This document shows, piece after piece, positions 7,681-18,000 of a DNA stretch of 64,000 bases (position 1 is its first letter; each line of letters starts with the position of its first letter). A program made the translations under genes and the position numbers. Below the pieces are notes generated by a model that saw nothing but the letters and a program-made list of their open reading frames with translations, searched no databases and had not been told where the DNA came from. This DNA comes from JANQOH01 sp965243325 (GTDB lineage Bacteria > Pseudomonadota > Alphaproteobacteria > UBA7887): assembly GCA_965243325.1 (NCBI GenBank), contig CBDEUQ010000001.1, forward strand, positions 1 through 64,000, in the 5' to 3' direction.

Positions 7681-9642
7681 GAGGCGTGTGCGCTGTCACG
7701 CATCCCTTGGTGATCAAGGGCTCCAGCTGATCCGAGATTTTTCTTACCCCGGCGGCTTCGCAGACATCTGCGGCCCTGAGATCGGCGGATAGGGCGGATC
7801 GAGGATTTCCACCCCATAGCCGACGACGCTCCCAGGCTCACTTCCGGCCCCGTCGCGTCGTCCCGCCCGAATCGGATAGAAGGTGTCGCCATCGGGCCAG
7901 AGGCCCTCGTTCCATCCACCAGCCCTGGTAGGGAGAACGTGATGGCGACAACGGAGAAGCTACCCTTTTCCTGGCAGGCTGTCGAAGGCCTGCCGGACCT
8001 GGATCGCCTGCGTCTGGTGCTCGACACCCTGCCCGACGAGGAGATCGTGGCTGCGCTTGAGGCCGGGCGAGGTCGCGGGCGCAACGACTACCCGGTGCGG
8101 TCGATGTGGCGTGCGCTGATCGCGGGCGTGGTGTTCCAGCACGCCTCGATCCAGTCGCTGCTGCGGGAGATGGGCCGCAACCCGGCGCTCCTGGAACTCT
8201 GCGGGTTCGACCCGCTGCCTTTCCAGAGCGCGCCCGTGTTGGAGCTTCGCGCAGGTACGAAGGAGCCACCATGCGCGGTGGCGCATCCGGCGCAGGTCCG
8301 CTCGACGGTGCCCAGCCACTGGAACTTCTCGCGCTTCCTGCGGCGCGTCGTGCTGCTTGAGAACGAGTGCGGCCTGGTGTCCGCAATGGTCGAGAGCCTG
8401 CGCGCGTCGCTCTTCGAAGAGCTGCCCGACTTCGGCCGCCATCTCGGCTACGACGGCAAGGCGATCGAGAGCCACTCGACGGGCCGGGTTGCCGAGGACA
8501 AGGGGAAGACCTCCGACCCCGACGCCGACTGGGGCAAGCATGAGACGAGCGGGGTGAACGCCAAGACCGGCGCGATCTGGAAGAAGGTGAAATCATGGTT
8601 CGGCTACGGCCTCCACCTGATCGCCGACACCCACTACGAGGTCCCGGTGGCCTTCGAGGTGACGCGGGCGTCGGACTCGGAGGTCAAGATGCTCCCCAAG
8701 ATGCTGGAGAACCTGTTCGCAAGAGCGCCGGAAATGGTGGAGCGCTGCGACGACTTCAGCGCCGACCGCGGTCTCGACAACGCTCCCCAGAAGAAGTTGC
8801 TCTGGGATAAGTGGGCCATTCGGCCGCTGGTCGACACGCGCTTGATGTGGAAGGCCGAGAAGGAGGAGCCGGGCTATGATCCGACGAAGCCGATCACGCG
8901 GGCGCTGTTCCCCAACCGCGCCGACGTCGTCGTTCACGACGAGCGCGGCCGCGTGTCCTGCATCTGCCCCCAGACCGGCGAGGTCCGCGCCATGGCCTTC
9001 CAGGGCTTCGAGGCCGAGCGCGGCCTCTGCGGCACGCTGAAATACCGCTGCCCGGCGGCGGCCTTCGGCTTCGACTGTGCAGGCAGCAAGGCGTGCCACC
9101 GGGCGGGCGGGGTGGAGCCCGGCGAGTACGGCCGCATCGTGCGCATCGATCTCGACAAGAACGACCGGCGCGTCTTCACCCCGACGCCCTGGGGCAGCCC
9201 GTCCTGGCGGCGCGGCTACAACCGGCGCTCTGCGATAGAGAGGATCAACAGCCGCCTCGACAACAGCTTCAACTTCGAGACCCACTACATCCGCGGGCTC
9301 GCTAAGATGAAGACCCGTGTCGGGCTGGCGCTGGTGGTGATGATGGCGCTGGCCCTTGCGCAGGTGCGGGCCGGCCACGCGGAGCGGATGCGCTCGCTGG
9401 TCGGCGCGGTGCCGTACCTCGACACCGGCTGACCGGTTGTCCCACCTCCGACATCGCCGCTCGACCAAGCCGCCTGCCGGCGGATGGCAGACCGCGGCCA
9501 TCCATGTCACGATGTTCCCGTAGCGTTCCGATCTCGCGTCTAATCGCTGCATTCTGCTCACCCGGCGGGGATCAGGCAGTCGATATCCGGCCGCCAAAGA
9601 TCAGCGTCACGATGTCGAAATACGCCACAGCGCACATTCCTC
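7681..9642 (+). mobile_element. Insertion sequence, copy 1 (1,962 bp)
   Basis: The ends were set by imperfect terminal inverted repeats: GAGGCGTGTGCGCTGTCACG at the left matches, inverted, the right end ...ACAGCGCACATTCCTC (18 of 23 positions over the outer 23 bp). It is flanked by AAAAA on each side. One gene, a DDE transposase, fills most of it, with about 260 bp non-coding at the left and 210 bp at the right. Copy 2 follows directly after a 5-bp AAAAA linker. Confidence 0.88.
7942..9432 (+). CDS. DDE transposase (IS copy 1)
   Basis: The 496-aa product catalyses transposition of this element. The N-terminal region (about 30-90, IVAALEAGRGRGRNDYPVRS then LIAGVVFQHASIQSLLREMG) resembles the DUF772-type DNA-binding domain of IS5/IS1182 transposases. 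The RNase-H-like core has candidate catalytic Asp near 171 (LGYDGKAIES), Asp near 275 (DFSADRGLDN) and Glu near 433 (RRSAIERINSRLD). A Cys-containing insertion (YRCPAAAFGFDCAGSKACH) lies in the core. ATG at 7942 follows GGGAGAAC; a GTG directly before it is an alternative. The exact IS family is not certain. Confidence 0.9.
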   Translation: MATTEKLPFSWQAVEGLPDLDRLRLVLDTLPDEEIVAALEAGRGRGRNDYPVRSMWRALIAGVVFQHASIQSLLREMGRNPALLELCGFDPLPFQSAPVLELRAGTKEPPCAVAHPAQVRSTVPSHWNFSRFLRRVVLLENECGLVSAMVESLRASLFEELPDFGRHLGYDGKAIESHSTGRVAEDKGKTSDPDADWGKHETSGVNAKTGAIWKKVKSWFGYGLHLIADTHYEVPVAFEVTRASDSEVKMLPKMLENLFARAPEMVERCDDFSADRGLDNAPQKKLLWDKWAIRPLVDTRLMWKAEKEEPGYDPTKPITRALFPNRADVVVHDERGRVSCICPQTGEVRAMAFQGFEAERGLCGTLKYRCPAAAFGFDCAGSKACHRAGGVEPGEYGRIVRIDLDKNDRRVFTPTPWGSPSWRRGYNRRSAIERINSRLDNSFNFETHYIRGLAKMKTRVGLALVVMMALALAQVRAGHAERMRSLVGAVPYLDTG

Positions 9643-9647
9643 AAAAA

Positions 9648-11609
9648 GAGGCGTGTGCGCTGTCACGCATCCCTTGGTGATCAAGGGCTCCAGCTGATCC
9701 GAGATTTTTCTTACCCCGGCGGCTTCGCAGACATCTGCGGCCCTGAGATCGGCGGATAGGGCGGATCGAGGATTTCCACCCCATAGCCGACGACGCTCCC
9801 AGGCTCACTTCCGGCCCCGTCGCGTCGTCCCGCCCGAATCGGATAGAAGGTGTCGCCATCGGGCCAGAGGCCCTCGTTCCATCCACCAGCCCTGGTAGGG
9901 AGAACGTGATGGCGACAACGGAGAAGCTACCCTTTTCCTGGCAGGCTGTCGAAGGCCTGCCGGACCTGGATCGCCTGCGTCTGGTGCTCGACACCCTGCC
10001 CGACGAGGAGATCGTGGCTGCGCTTGAGGCCGGGCGAGGTCGCGGGCGCAACGACTACCCGGTGCGGTCGATGTGGCGTGCGCTGATCGCGGGCGTGGTG
10101 TTCCAGCACGCCTCGATCCAGTCGCTGCTGCGGGAGATGGGCCGCAACCCGGCGCTCCTGGAACTCTGCGGGTTCGACCCGCTGCCTTTCCAGAGCGCGC
10201 CCGTGTTGGAGCTTCGCGCAGGTACGAAGGAGCCACCATGCGCGGTGGCGCATCCGGCGCAGGTCCGCTCGACGGTGCCCAGCCACTGGAACTTCTCGCG
10301 CTTCCTGCGGCGCGTCGTGCTGCTTGAGAACGAGTGCGGCCTGGTGTCCGCAATGGTCGAGAGCCTGCGCGCGTCGCTCTTCGAAGAGCTGCCCGACTTC
10401 GGCCGCCATCTCGGCTACGACGGCAAGGCGATCGAGAGCCACTCGACGGGCCGGGTTGCCGAGGACAAGGGGAAGACCTCCGACCCCGACGCCGACTGGG
10501 GCAAGCATGAGACGAGCGGGGTGAACGCCAAGACCGGCGCGATCTGGAAGAAGGTGAAATCATGGTTCGGCTACGGCCTCCACCTGATCGCCGACACCCA
10601 CTACGAGGTCCCGGTGGCCTTCGAGGTGACGCGGGCGTCGGACTCGGAGGTCAAGATGCTCCCCAAGATGCTGGAGAACCTGTTCGCAAGAGCGCCGGAA
10701 ATGGTGGAGCGCTGCGACGACTTCAGCGCCGACCGCGGTCTCGACAACGCTCCCCAGAAGAAGTTGCTCTGGGATAAGTGGGCCATTCGGCCGCTGGTCG
10801 ACACGCGCTTGATGTGGAAGGCCGAGAAGGAGGAGCCGGGCTATGATCCGACGAAGCCGATCACGCGGGCGCTGTTCCCCAACCGCGCCGACGTCGTCGT
10901 CCACGACGAGCGCGGCCGCGTGTCCTGCATCTGCCCCCAGACCGGCGAGGTCCGCGCCATGGCCTTCCAGGGCTTCGAGGCCGAGCGCGGCCTCTGCGGC
11001 ACGCTGAAATACCGCTGCCCGGCGGCGGCCTTCGGCTTCGACTGTGCAGGCAGCAAGGCGTGCCACCGGGCGGGCGGGGTGGAGCCCGGCGAGTACGGCC
11101 GCATCGTGCGCATCGATCTCGACAAGAACGACCGGCGCGTCTTCACCCCGACGCCCTGGGGCAGCCCGTCCTGGCGGCGCGGCTACAACCGGCGCTCTGC
11201 GATAGAGAGGATCAACAGCCGCCTCGACAACAGCTTCAACTTCGAGACCCACTACATCCGCGGGCTCGCTAAGATGAAGACCCGTGTCGGGCTGGCGCTG
11301 GTGGTGATGATGGCGCTGGCCCTTGCGCAGGTGCGGGCCGGCCACGCGGAGCGGATGCGCTCGCTGGTCGGCGCGGTGCCGTACCTCGACACCGGCTGAC
11401 CGGTTGTCCCACCTCCGACATCGCCGCTCGACCAAGCCGCCTGCCGGCGGATGGCAGACCGCGGCCATCCATGTCACGATGTTCCCGTAGCGTTCCGATC
11501 TCGCGTCTAATCGCTGCATTCTGCTCACCCGGCGGGGATCAGGCAGTCGATATCCGGCCGCCAAAGATCAGCGTCACGATGTCGAAATACGCCACAGCGC
11601 ACATTCCTC
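9648..11609 (+). mobile_element. Insertion sequence, copy 2 (1,962 bp)
   Basis: This copy repeats copy 1 at an offset of 1,967 bp in the same orientation. I found one difference, T at 8934 versus C at 10901, silent in a Val codon. It ends ...CATTCCTC and is followed by AAAAA at 11610-11614. The right end is about 130 bp upstream of the first strong start site before the giant surface-protein gene. Confidence 0.88.
9909..11399 (+). CDS. DDE transposase (IS copy 2)
   Basis: The protein is identical to the copy 1 transposase (496 aa, same three candidate catalytic acids). It is intact, so both copies could be active. Two intact identical copies only five bases apart suggest recent duplication or a tandem insertion intermediate. 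Confidence 0.9.
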   Translation: MATTEKLPFSWQAVEGLPDLDRLRLVLDTLPDEEIVAALEAGRGRGRNDYPVRSMWRALIAGVVFQHASIQSLLREMGRNPALLELCGFDPLPFQSAPVLELRAGTKEPPCAVAHPAQVRSTVPSHWNFSRFLRRVVLLENECGLVSAMVESLRASLFEELPDFGRHLGYDGKAIESHSTGRVAEDKGKTSDPDADWGKHETSGVNAKTGAIWKKVKSWFGYGLHLIADTHYEVPVAFEVTRASDSEVKMLPKMLENLFARAPEMVERCDDFSADRGLDNAPQKKLLWDKWAIRPLVDTRLMWKAEKEEPGYDPTKPITRALFPNRADVVVHDERGRVSCICPQTGEVRAMAFQGFEAERGLCGTLKYRCPAAAFGFDCAGSKACHRAGGVEPGEYGRIVRIDLDKNDRRVFTPTPWGSPSWRRGYNRRSAIERINSRLDNSFNFETHYIRGLAKMKTRVGLALVVMMALALAQVRAGHAERMRSLVGAVPYLDTG

Positions 11610-11736
11610 AAAAAGCGTCGCCATTGCCGCGCGAATGTGGTAGATGTATTGGAAAGTCCATGTGCGAAGGTAGCGGCGCTGCGCGCGCCTTGGGTTCGTC
11701 GGCGCTTTTGCCTTGCCCGTGTCGGGAGGTGCGGCG

Positions 11737-12051
11737 ATGGACGGCGCGAACATCGCGGGCCGTGGGGCCGGGCCTGACAGGCGCGGCGAAATAATCCGTG
11801 CAAGGGGGTTGACAAACCCCGAAGCGGCTCTCGTTACAATCTTGCCGAGCCGAGCCGAGCCGAGCCGAGCCGAGCCGAGCCGAGCCGAGCCGAGCCGAGC
11901 CGAGCCGAGCCGAGCCGAGCCGAGCCGAGCCGAGCCGAGCCGAGCCGAGCCGAGCCGAGCCGCCTTGCGCCCGCGCGCCGGCCATGAACGCGCCGTCGGG
12001 GCGGCGGCTGTTGCCCTGGCGCCGCCTTCGCCGCGGGGCGTCCCCGCCTGA
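11737..12051 (+). CDS. Candidate leader ORF running through the GAGCC repeat
   Basis: The ATG at 11737 has a strong GGAGGT site six bases upstream, unlike the ATG at 11984 of the giant gene, which has none. The frame reads MDGANIAGRGAGPDRRGEII, passes through the pentanucleotide tract as repeated Ser-Arg-Ala-Glu-Pro, and stops at 12051 inside the giant gene in a different frame. Gain of one repeat unit, or loss of two, would fuse it in frame with the downstream gene. Whether this start is used is not known; a candidate promoter lies downstream of it. Confidence 0.35.
   Translation: MDGANIAGRGAGPDRRGEIIRARGLTNPEAALVTILPSRAEPSRAEPSRAEPSRAEPSRAEPSRAEPSRAEPSRAALRPRAGHERAVGAAAVALAPPSPRGVPA
11809..11840 (+). 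promoter_or_regulatory. Candidate promoter upstream of the giant surface protein
   Basis: TTGACA at 11809-11814 matches the -35 consensus and TACAAT at 11835-11840 is close to the -10 consensus. The spacer is 20 bp, longer than ideal; GTTACA at 11833 would give 18. Transcription from here would put the GAGCC tract in the 5' leader. Confidence 0.35.
11844..11962 (+). repeat. Pentanucleotide microsatellite (GAGCC), about 24 copies
   Basis: Positions 11844-11962 are a perfect tandem array of the 5-bp unit GCCGA/GAGCC, 119 bp or 23.8 copies. It is free of stop codons in all plus-strand frames and would encode (Ser-Arg-Ala-Glu-Pro)n. The tract lies between the candidate promoter and the ATG of the giant gene. 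Because five is not a multiple of three, each gain or loss of a unit changes the frame. Confidence 0.97.
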
Positions 12052-15000
12052 GTCTTCCCCTTCCGCCGCCGGGCGCGCCGCGTCCCGCCCGCCCCGTACC
12101 TCCTCCGAGCGTTTCGAGCCTTCCCCCGCCCGCGCCCCCGCCCGGCGCGGCCCGCGCCGTGCGTGGCGCGGCCTGTGCGCGGCGCTGCTCTTCGTGCCGC
12201 TCGCCGCCGGCCTTGCCGCCGGGGCGCAGGCGCAGTCGACGGTGAGCTTCGCGAAGGCGACCTACAATGTGACGGAAGGCTCCACCGTGACGCTGACGCT
12301 TCAGCTCTCGCCGGCCCGCCCGGTGGCGACGGAGGTTACGGTGAGTTTTACCCCGACGATCGCCACATCGCCCGGCGACTTCGATGGCGAGGCGCAGACG
12401 GTGACCATCCCGGCGAACGCGACGAGCGCGACGCTGACGGTCACGACCGTGGACGACGAGGTGGTTGAGCGGAATGAGTCGTTCCGGGCCGGTATCGTTT
12501 TGAGCTCCCTGCCCTCCGGGGTGACGCGCGGCACGCTCTGGACCTCCGACGTCACCATCAAAGACAACGAGGTGGTCGCCCTGGTGTTCTCGCCGGCGGA
12601 ACTGACGGTGGCCGAGGGCGGCTCGGCGAGCTACACGGTGGCCCTGTCGCACAACAGCAATACCGAGGTGACGGTCGCCATCACCGGGCAGGCGGGCACG
12701 GACCTGACGGTGGACCCGACGACCCTGACCTTCGGCAATCGGTCCTTGACGACGGCGAGGACCGTGACGGTGAGCGCGAACGAGGACGCCGACAAGGTGG
12801 ACGATACCGTGACGCTCACGCACACCACCTCGAGCCAGTACGGTCGCTACAACGGAGTCACCGGCGACCTCGCGGTGACGGTGCAGGAGGACCTGCCGGT
12901 CATCGGCGTCTCCACGGCGACGAGCGATTTCACCGAGGGCGACGCCTCGAAGGTGGCCTTCTCCGTCACCGCCTCGGGCGGGGAGACCGGCGACTACCCG
13001 GTGTCGGTGACGTTTGGGACGAGCGGCGCGGCGACCCAGGGTACCGACTACACCCTCCCGGCCTCGGTGACGTTGTCGGCCGACGGCGCCTCGGTGGCGG
13101 TCCCGATACTCGTCGCCGACGACGACACCGTGGAGGGCGAGGAGACCGCGGCCATCACGATACCGGCGGGCTCGGGCTACCGCCCGGATGCGGATGCCGC
13201 CACCCACACCATGACCATCGCGGACAACGACCAGTCGGTGCGTTACAGTACCAGCGGGACTGCGGTGGAAGGCGGCACGAGCCGAGGCGGGCACTGGCAA
13301 TGCAGTCATCAGCTTCGCCCACTTCAACCCGAGGTTGGCGTCGGGCGAGACGATGACGATACCGCTCGCGTTCTCCGGCGGGACCCTGGGCACGGACTTC
13401 ACGCTGGAGGTCGGAACTGCCGGCAACTTTGGCTCGGCGTCGGTGGACGCCACGACGGGGGTGGTGACGCTCACGGGTCCGCAGACCGGTTCGTCCATCA
13501 CGGTCCTGCTGTTGCCCGAAGAGGACACGGACACGACCGACGACACGGTGACGGTGAGCGTGGGCAGCGGCGGGACGTCCGGCCGCGGCGGCACCCTGGT
13601 GGCGACCCGACGCGGCAACGGACAGGTGACGATGCTGGACAACGACGTGTCCCAGAGCCTGACCGTGGAGTTCACCCAGTCCGGGTTCAGCGTGAACGAG
13701 GACCAGGGGCCGGCGCAGCCGGTGGCGCGCCTGTCCGAGGCGGCCCGCAACGACATCGCCATCCCGGTGACGGTGACCTCCGGCAGCGCGGTGCGGGGGG
13801 CGGACTTCGAGAGCGCCGCATCGCGCACGCTGACCGTGCACGCGGGAGACACGACCGGCACCTTCTCCATCCCCATGATTGACGACGACCTGACGGAGGG
13901 CGACGAGACCTTCACGGTGTCCATCGACACCGCCTCGCTGCCGACCGGGGTGACGGCGAAGCCGGGGGGCAACCTCCAGGCGACGGTGACCATCCTCGAC
14001 AACGACGAGACCCCGACGCTGTCCATCACCGCGCCTGCGGACGCCGACGAGGGCGATGTGCCCTCGGCGGCGCGGCTGTTCACCGTGGGGCTCACCCGGG
14101 CGGTGGCGGGCGCGGTGCGCTACGAGGTGTGCTTCTCGGGCACGGCGAAGTCCGCCGCCGACACGCACCGCTCGCAGGAGCTGGTCGACTACCGGGTGCA
14201 GCGCGACGGCGCGGGGGTGGCGGCCGATTGCCTCGAAGACCTCACGCTCGCCGCGGGCGCGACCGCCTCGGGGCAGGCCGTCGGCATCAAGGTCCTGGGC
14301 GACACCTTCGCCGAGCCCGACGAGACGGTGGTGGCGACGCTCGAGATGAAGGCCGCGCCCGACGGGGTGCTGCTCGGCACGGCGGTCGCGACCCACGTCA
14401 TCGGCAACGACGACGGGACGGAGGCGACGCTCACCCTTGCGCCCGCGCCGGGCGCGGTGACCTCGCTCGTCGAGGGCGACGCGCCGGCGCACTTCGTCAT
14501 CGACGGCACGGGTGCCACGCCGGGCGCGGAGTACTACGTCCAGCTCGCGCTCGGCGGCGAGGCGAAGAACGGGACGGACTACCGGCTCGAGATACGCATC
14601 GACGGGCAGTGGCACCAGCTGAGCCGCAATCTGCGGCGCAGCATCTTCTCCGTGTTCGAGCTGCCGACGCGGCTTCGCCTCTTCGCGCTTGCCGACACGG
14701 CGCCCGAGGGCGACGAGCGCGCGGTGCTCACCCTTGCCGACGCGCAGGGCTATGCGCCCGGCACGCCGTCGGAGGTGACCTTCGTCATCGGCAACGGGCC
14801 GCCGGCGGTGACCGTCGAGGCGGTCGAGGCCGCGGTGACCGAGGGGGCGCCGGCGCGCTTCACGGTGCGCTTGAGCGAGGCGCAGGTCGCGGACTTCGAC
14901 GTGGCGGTGCGCATCGCCGAGGACGGGGACGGCGACTTCGTGGCCGGGGACGACGAGGGGGTGAAGACCTTCACCGTCCCCGCGGGCGAGACCGAGGCGG

Positions 15001-18000
15001 TGCACGAGGTCGCGACCGACGACGACACGACGCACGAGCCCGGCACCGCGGTCACGGCGACGGTCGAGCCGGGCGCGGGCTACACGGTGGGCACGCCCGC
15101 CTCGGCCGCGGTCGCGGTGGCCGACGACGGGGACCTCGAGCTGTCGCACGGCATAGACCCGGCAACCGCGGGCGAGGGCAGCACGCTCGGGGCCGCACGG
15201 TTCTACCTGCGAGTGCGCCGCGCGCTCGCCGCGGGCGAGACGGTGACGGTCCCGCTCGCGTTCACCGGCGGGACCCTCGGCACGGACTTCACGCTCGCGC
15301 TCGATGCCGCCTCCGCCCAAGCGTTCGGGTCGGCGTCGCTCGCCGCGGGCACGGTGACGTTCACCGGTCCGGCGGATAGGTACCAATCGCTGTACGTGGA
15401 CCTCTTCGCCGCCGAGGACGACGACACCGACGACGAGGTGGTGACGCTCGGCTTCGGGGCGATGTCGACGAGCGCCGGGGGCGACGTCGGGCTCAGGCGG
15501 TTCGGCAGCGACCGCATCACGCTGCTCGACAACGACGCCCCGCAGTCGCTCACCGTCGAGCTCACCCTCGATGCGTTCAGCGCGTTTGAGGACGACAGCT
15601 CCTTCGAGCCGGTACTGCGGCTCTCGGAGGCGCCGCGCCGGGACGTCGCGGTGGCGGTGACGCTCACCGACGGCACGGCGGTACGCGGGGCGGACTACGA
15701 GGACGCGGCCACGCGCACCGTGACCTTCCCGGCGGGCAAAGAGACCACGGTCTTCGACGTGAAGCTCATCAACGACGCCGAGGTCGAGGGCGACGAGACC
15801 TTCACGGTGGCCATCGACACGGACTCGCTGCCGGCCGGGGTGACGGCGAAGCCGGGCGGCCACCTCCAGGCGACGGTCACCATTCACGACGACGACTCCA
15901 CGGCGGTGTCGTTCGCCGCGGCCGCCTCGAGCGCGGGCGAGGGCGCGGGCGCCCACGCCGTGACGGTGAACTTCACGCAGCCGTCGGCGCATTTCATCTA
16001 CCTCAAGTACACCGTGGGCGGCACGGCGAGGGCGGGCGAGGACTTCACCATTGCAAACTCCGGTGCCGTCTCGGTGCCCGCGAACACGGCGAGCGTCGAC
16101 ATCGAGGTGGCGGTGCTCGACGACACGGTGCCGGAGCACGCGGAGACGGTCGTCCTGACCCTGACCGACAGCGTTCGCTACGCCCTCGGCGCCACCACCG
16201 TCCACACCCTCACCCTCGCCGACGACGACGCGGGCACGCCGCCGAACCCGGTGCGCCTCTCGGTCTCGGACGCCGGCGCGGTGGCCGAGGGCGGGACGGT
16301 CACGGTGACCGCGACCCTCGACCACGCCAACGCGACGGGCGGCGCGCTCGCGATACCGCTTGCGGTGCGCGCCGCCGGCACCACCGCGGCGCCCGGCGAC
16401 TACACGGTGGCGTCGAGCATCGCCATCGCCGACGGCGCCACCGCCGGCACGACGGACTTCTCGGCGACCGACGACGACGCGGTCGAGGCGCCGGAGACGG
16501 TGGTGCTCGCGCTCGGCGCGGCGCTCCCCGAGGGGGTCACCGCGGGCACGCCCGGCCACGTGACGATCACCCTCGCCGACGACGACCTCGGGCTCGCCTA
16601 CGGCGTTCGCAATTCAAGCGCCTCGGAGGGCGACGCCACCGACGCCGCGCGGCTCTTCGTGCAGCCGCGGTGGGCGCTCGGCGCGGGCGAGACGCTGACC
16701 GTCCCGCTCACCTTCGCCGGCGGGACGCTCGGCACGGACTTCACGCTCGCGATCGAGGCGGCCTCCGCGGCAAGGTTCGCCGCGGCGTCGCTCGCCGCGG
16801 GCACGGTGACGCTCACCGGCCCGGCGCGGGCGGACACGGCGCTCTACGTGCGCCTGCTTGCCGCCGAGGACGACGACGCCGGCGACGAGACGGTGACGCT
16901 CGGCGTCGGGACGGTGGCGTCGAGCACCGGCGCCGCGGTCGCCGCGAGCCGGCAGGGCGACGGGCGGATGACGCTGCTCGACAACGACGGCGACCTCGAG
17001 CTGCGCTATGGCGTTTTGCCTGCCACCGCCGCGGAGGGCAGCACCACCGCCCTCCGGCAGCTCTGGCTGACGCCGCGACGGGCGCTCGCCGCGGGCGAGG
17101 CGGTGACGGTGCCGCTCGTGTTCGAGGGCGGGACGCTCGGCACGGACTTCACGCTCGCGCCCGGTGTCCACGGGTTCGGCTCGATGGTGCTCGCCGCGGG
17201 CACGGTGACGCTCACCGGTCCGGCGAATCGGGGCGCCACCGGGTTCGTGAACCTCTTCGCCCTCGAGGACGACGACGCCGACGACGAGGTGGTGACGCTC
17301 GGCTTCGGGGCGGCCTCGTCGAGCACCGGCGCCGCGGTCACGCACACCCGGTTCGGCGACGGGCGCATCACGCTGCTCGACAACGACGCCCCGCAGTCGC
17401 TCACCGTCGAGTTCGCCAGCGATGCGTTCGGCGTCTACGAGCACAACGGTCCCGCCGAGCCGGCGCTGCGCCTCTCGGAGGTGCCGCGCCGCGACGTCGC
17501 GGTGCGGGTGACGGTGACCTCCGGCACGGCGGTGCGCGGGGAGGATTTCCTGAGCGCGGCCACGCGCACCGCGACCTTCCCGGCGGGGGGCGCCACGACC
17601 ACGAACGTCCCGATGACCCTCCCCAACGACGCCCTGGTGGAGGGCGACGAGACCTTCACGGTGGCCATCGACACGGCCTCGCTGCCGGCGGGGGTGACGG
17701 CGAAGCCGGGCGGCAACGTCCGGGCGACGTTCACCCTCTTCGACGACGACACCGCGACGGTGGGGTTCGCGCGCGGCGCGCTCACGGTGCGCGAGGGCGA
17801 TGCGGCGCGCCCGGTGCTGGTGCTCTCCAAGGCGTTCGCCGCCGATGTCACGGTCGGTGTGGAGGACGCCGCGGGCACCGCCACCGCGCCCGGCGACTAC
17901 GCGGCCGGTCCGTACTCGGTCACCTTCCCCGCGGGCGCGAAGCGCGCGGCCTTCGACGTGGCGACGGTCGCCGACGGCGCCGGGGAGGGCGCGGAGACGT

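Noticed and set aside
11844..11962. CRISPR array
   Set aside because: The repeat is a 5-bp unit with no spacers, so it is a microsatellite.
13270..13300. Programmed ribosomal frameshifting in the surface-protein gene
   Set aside because: No slippery heptamer or strong downstream stem is seen; the site is a short GAGCC tract, so length variation or a sequencing error is more likely.
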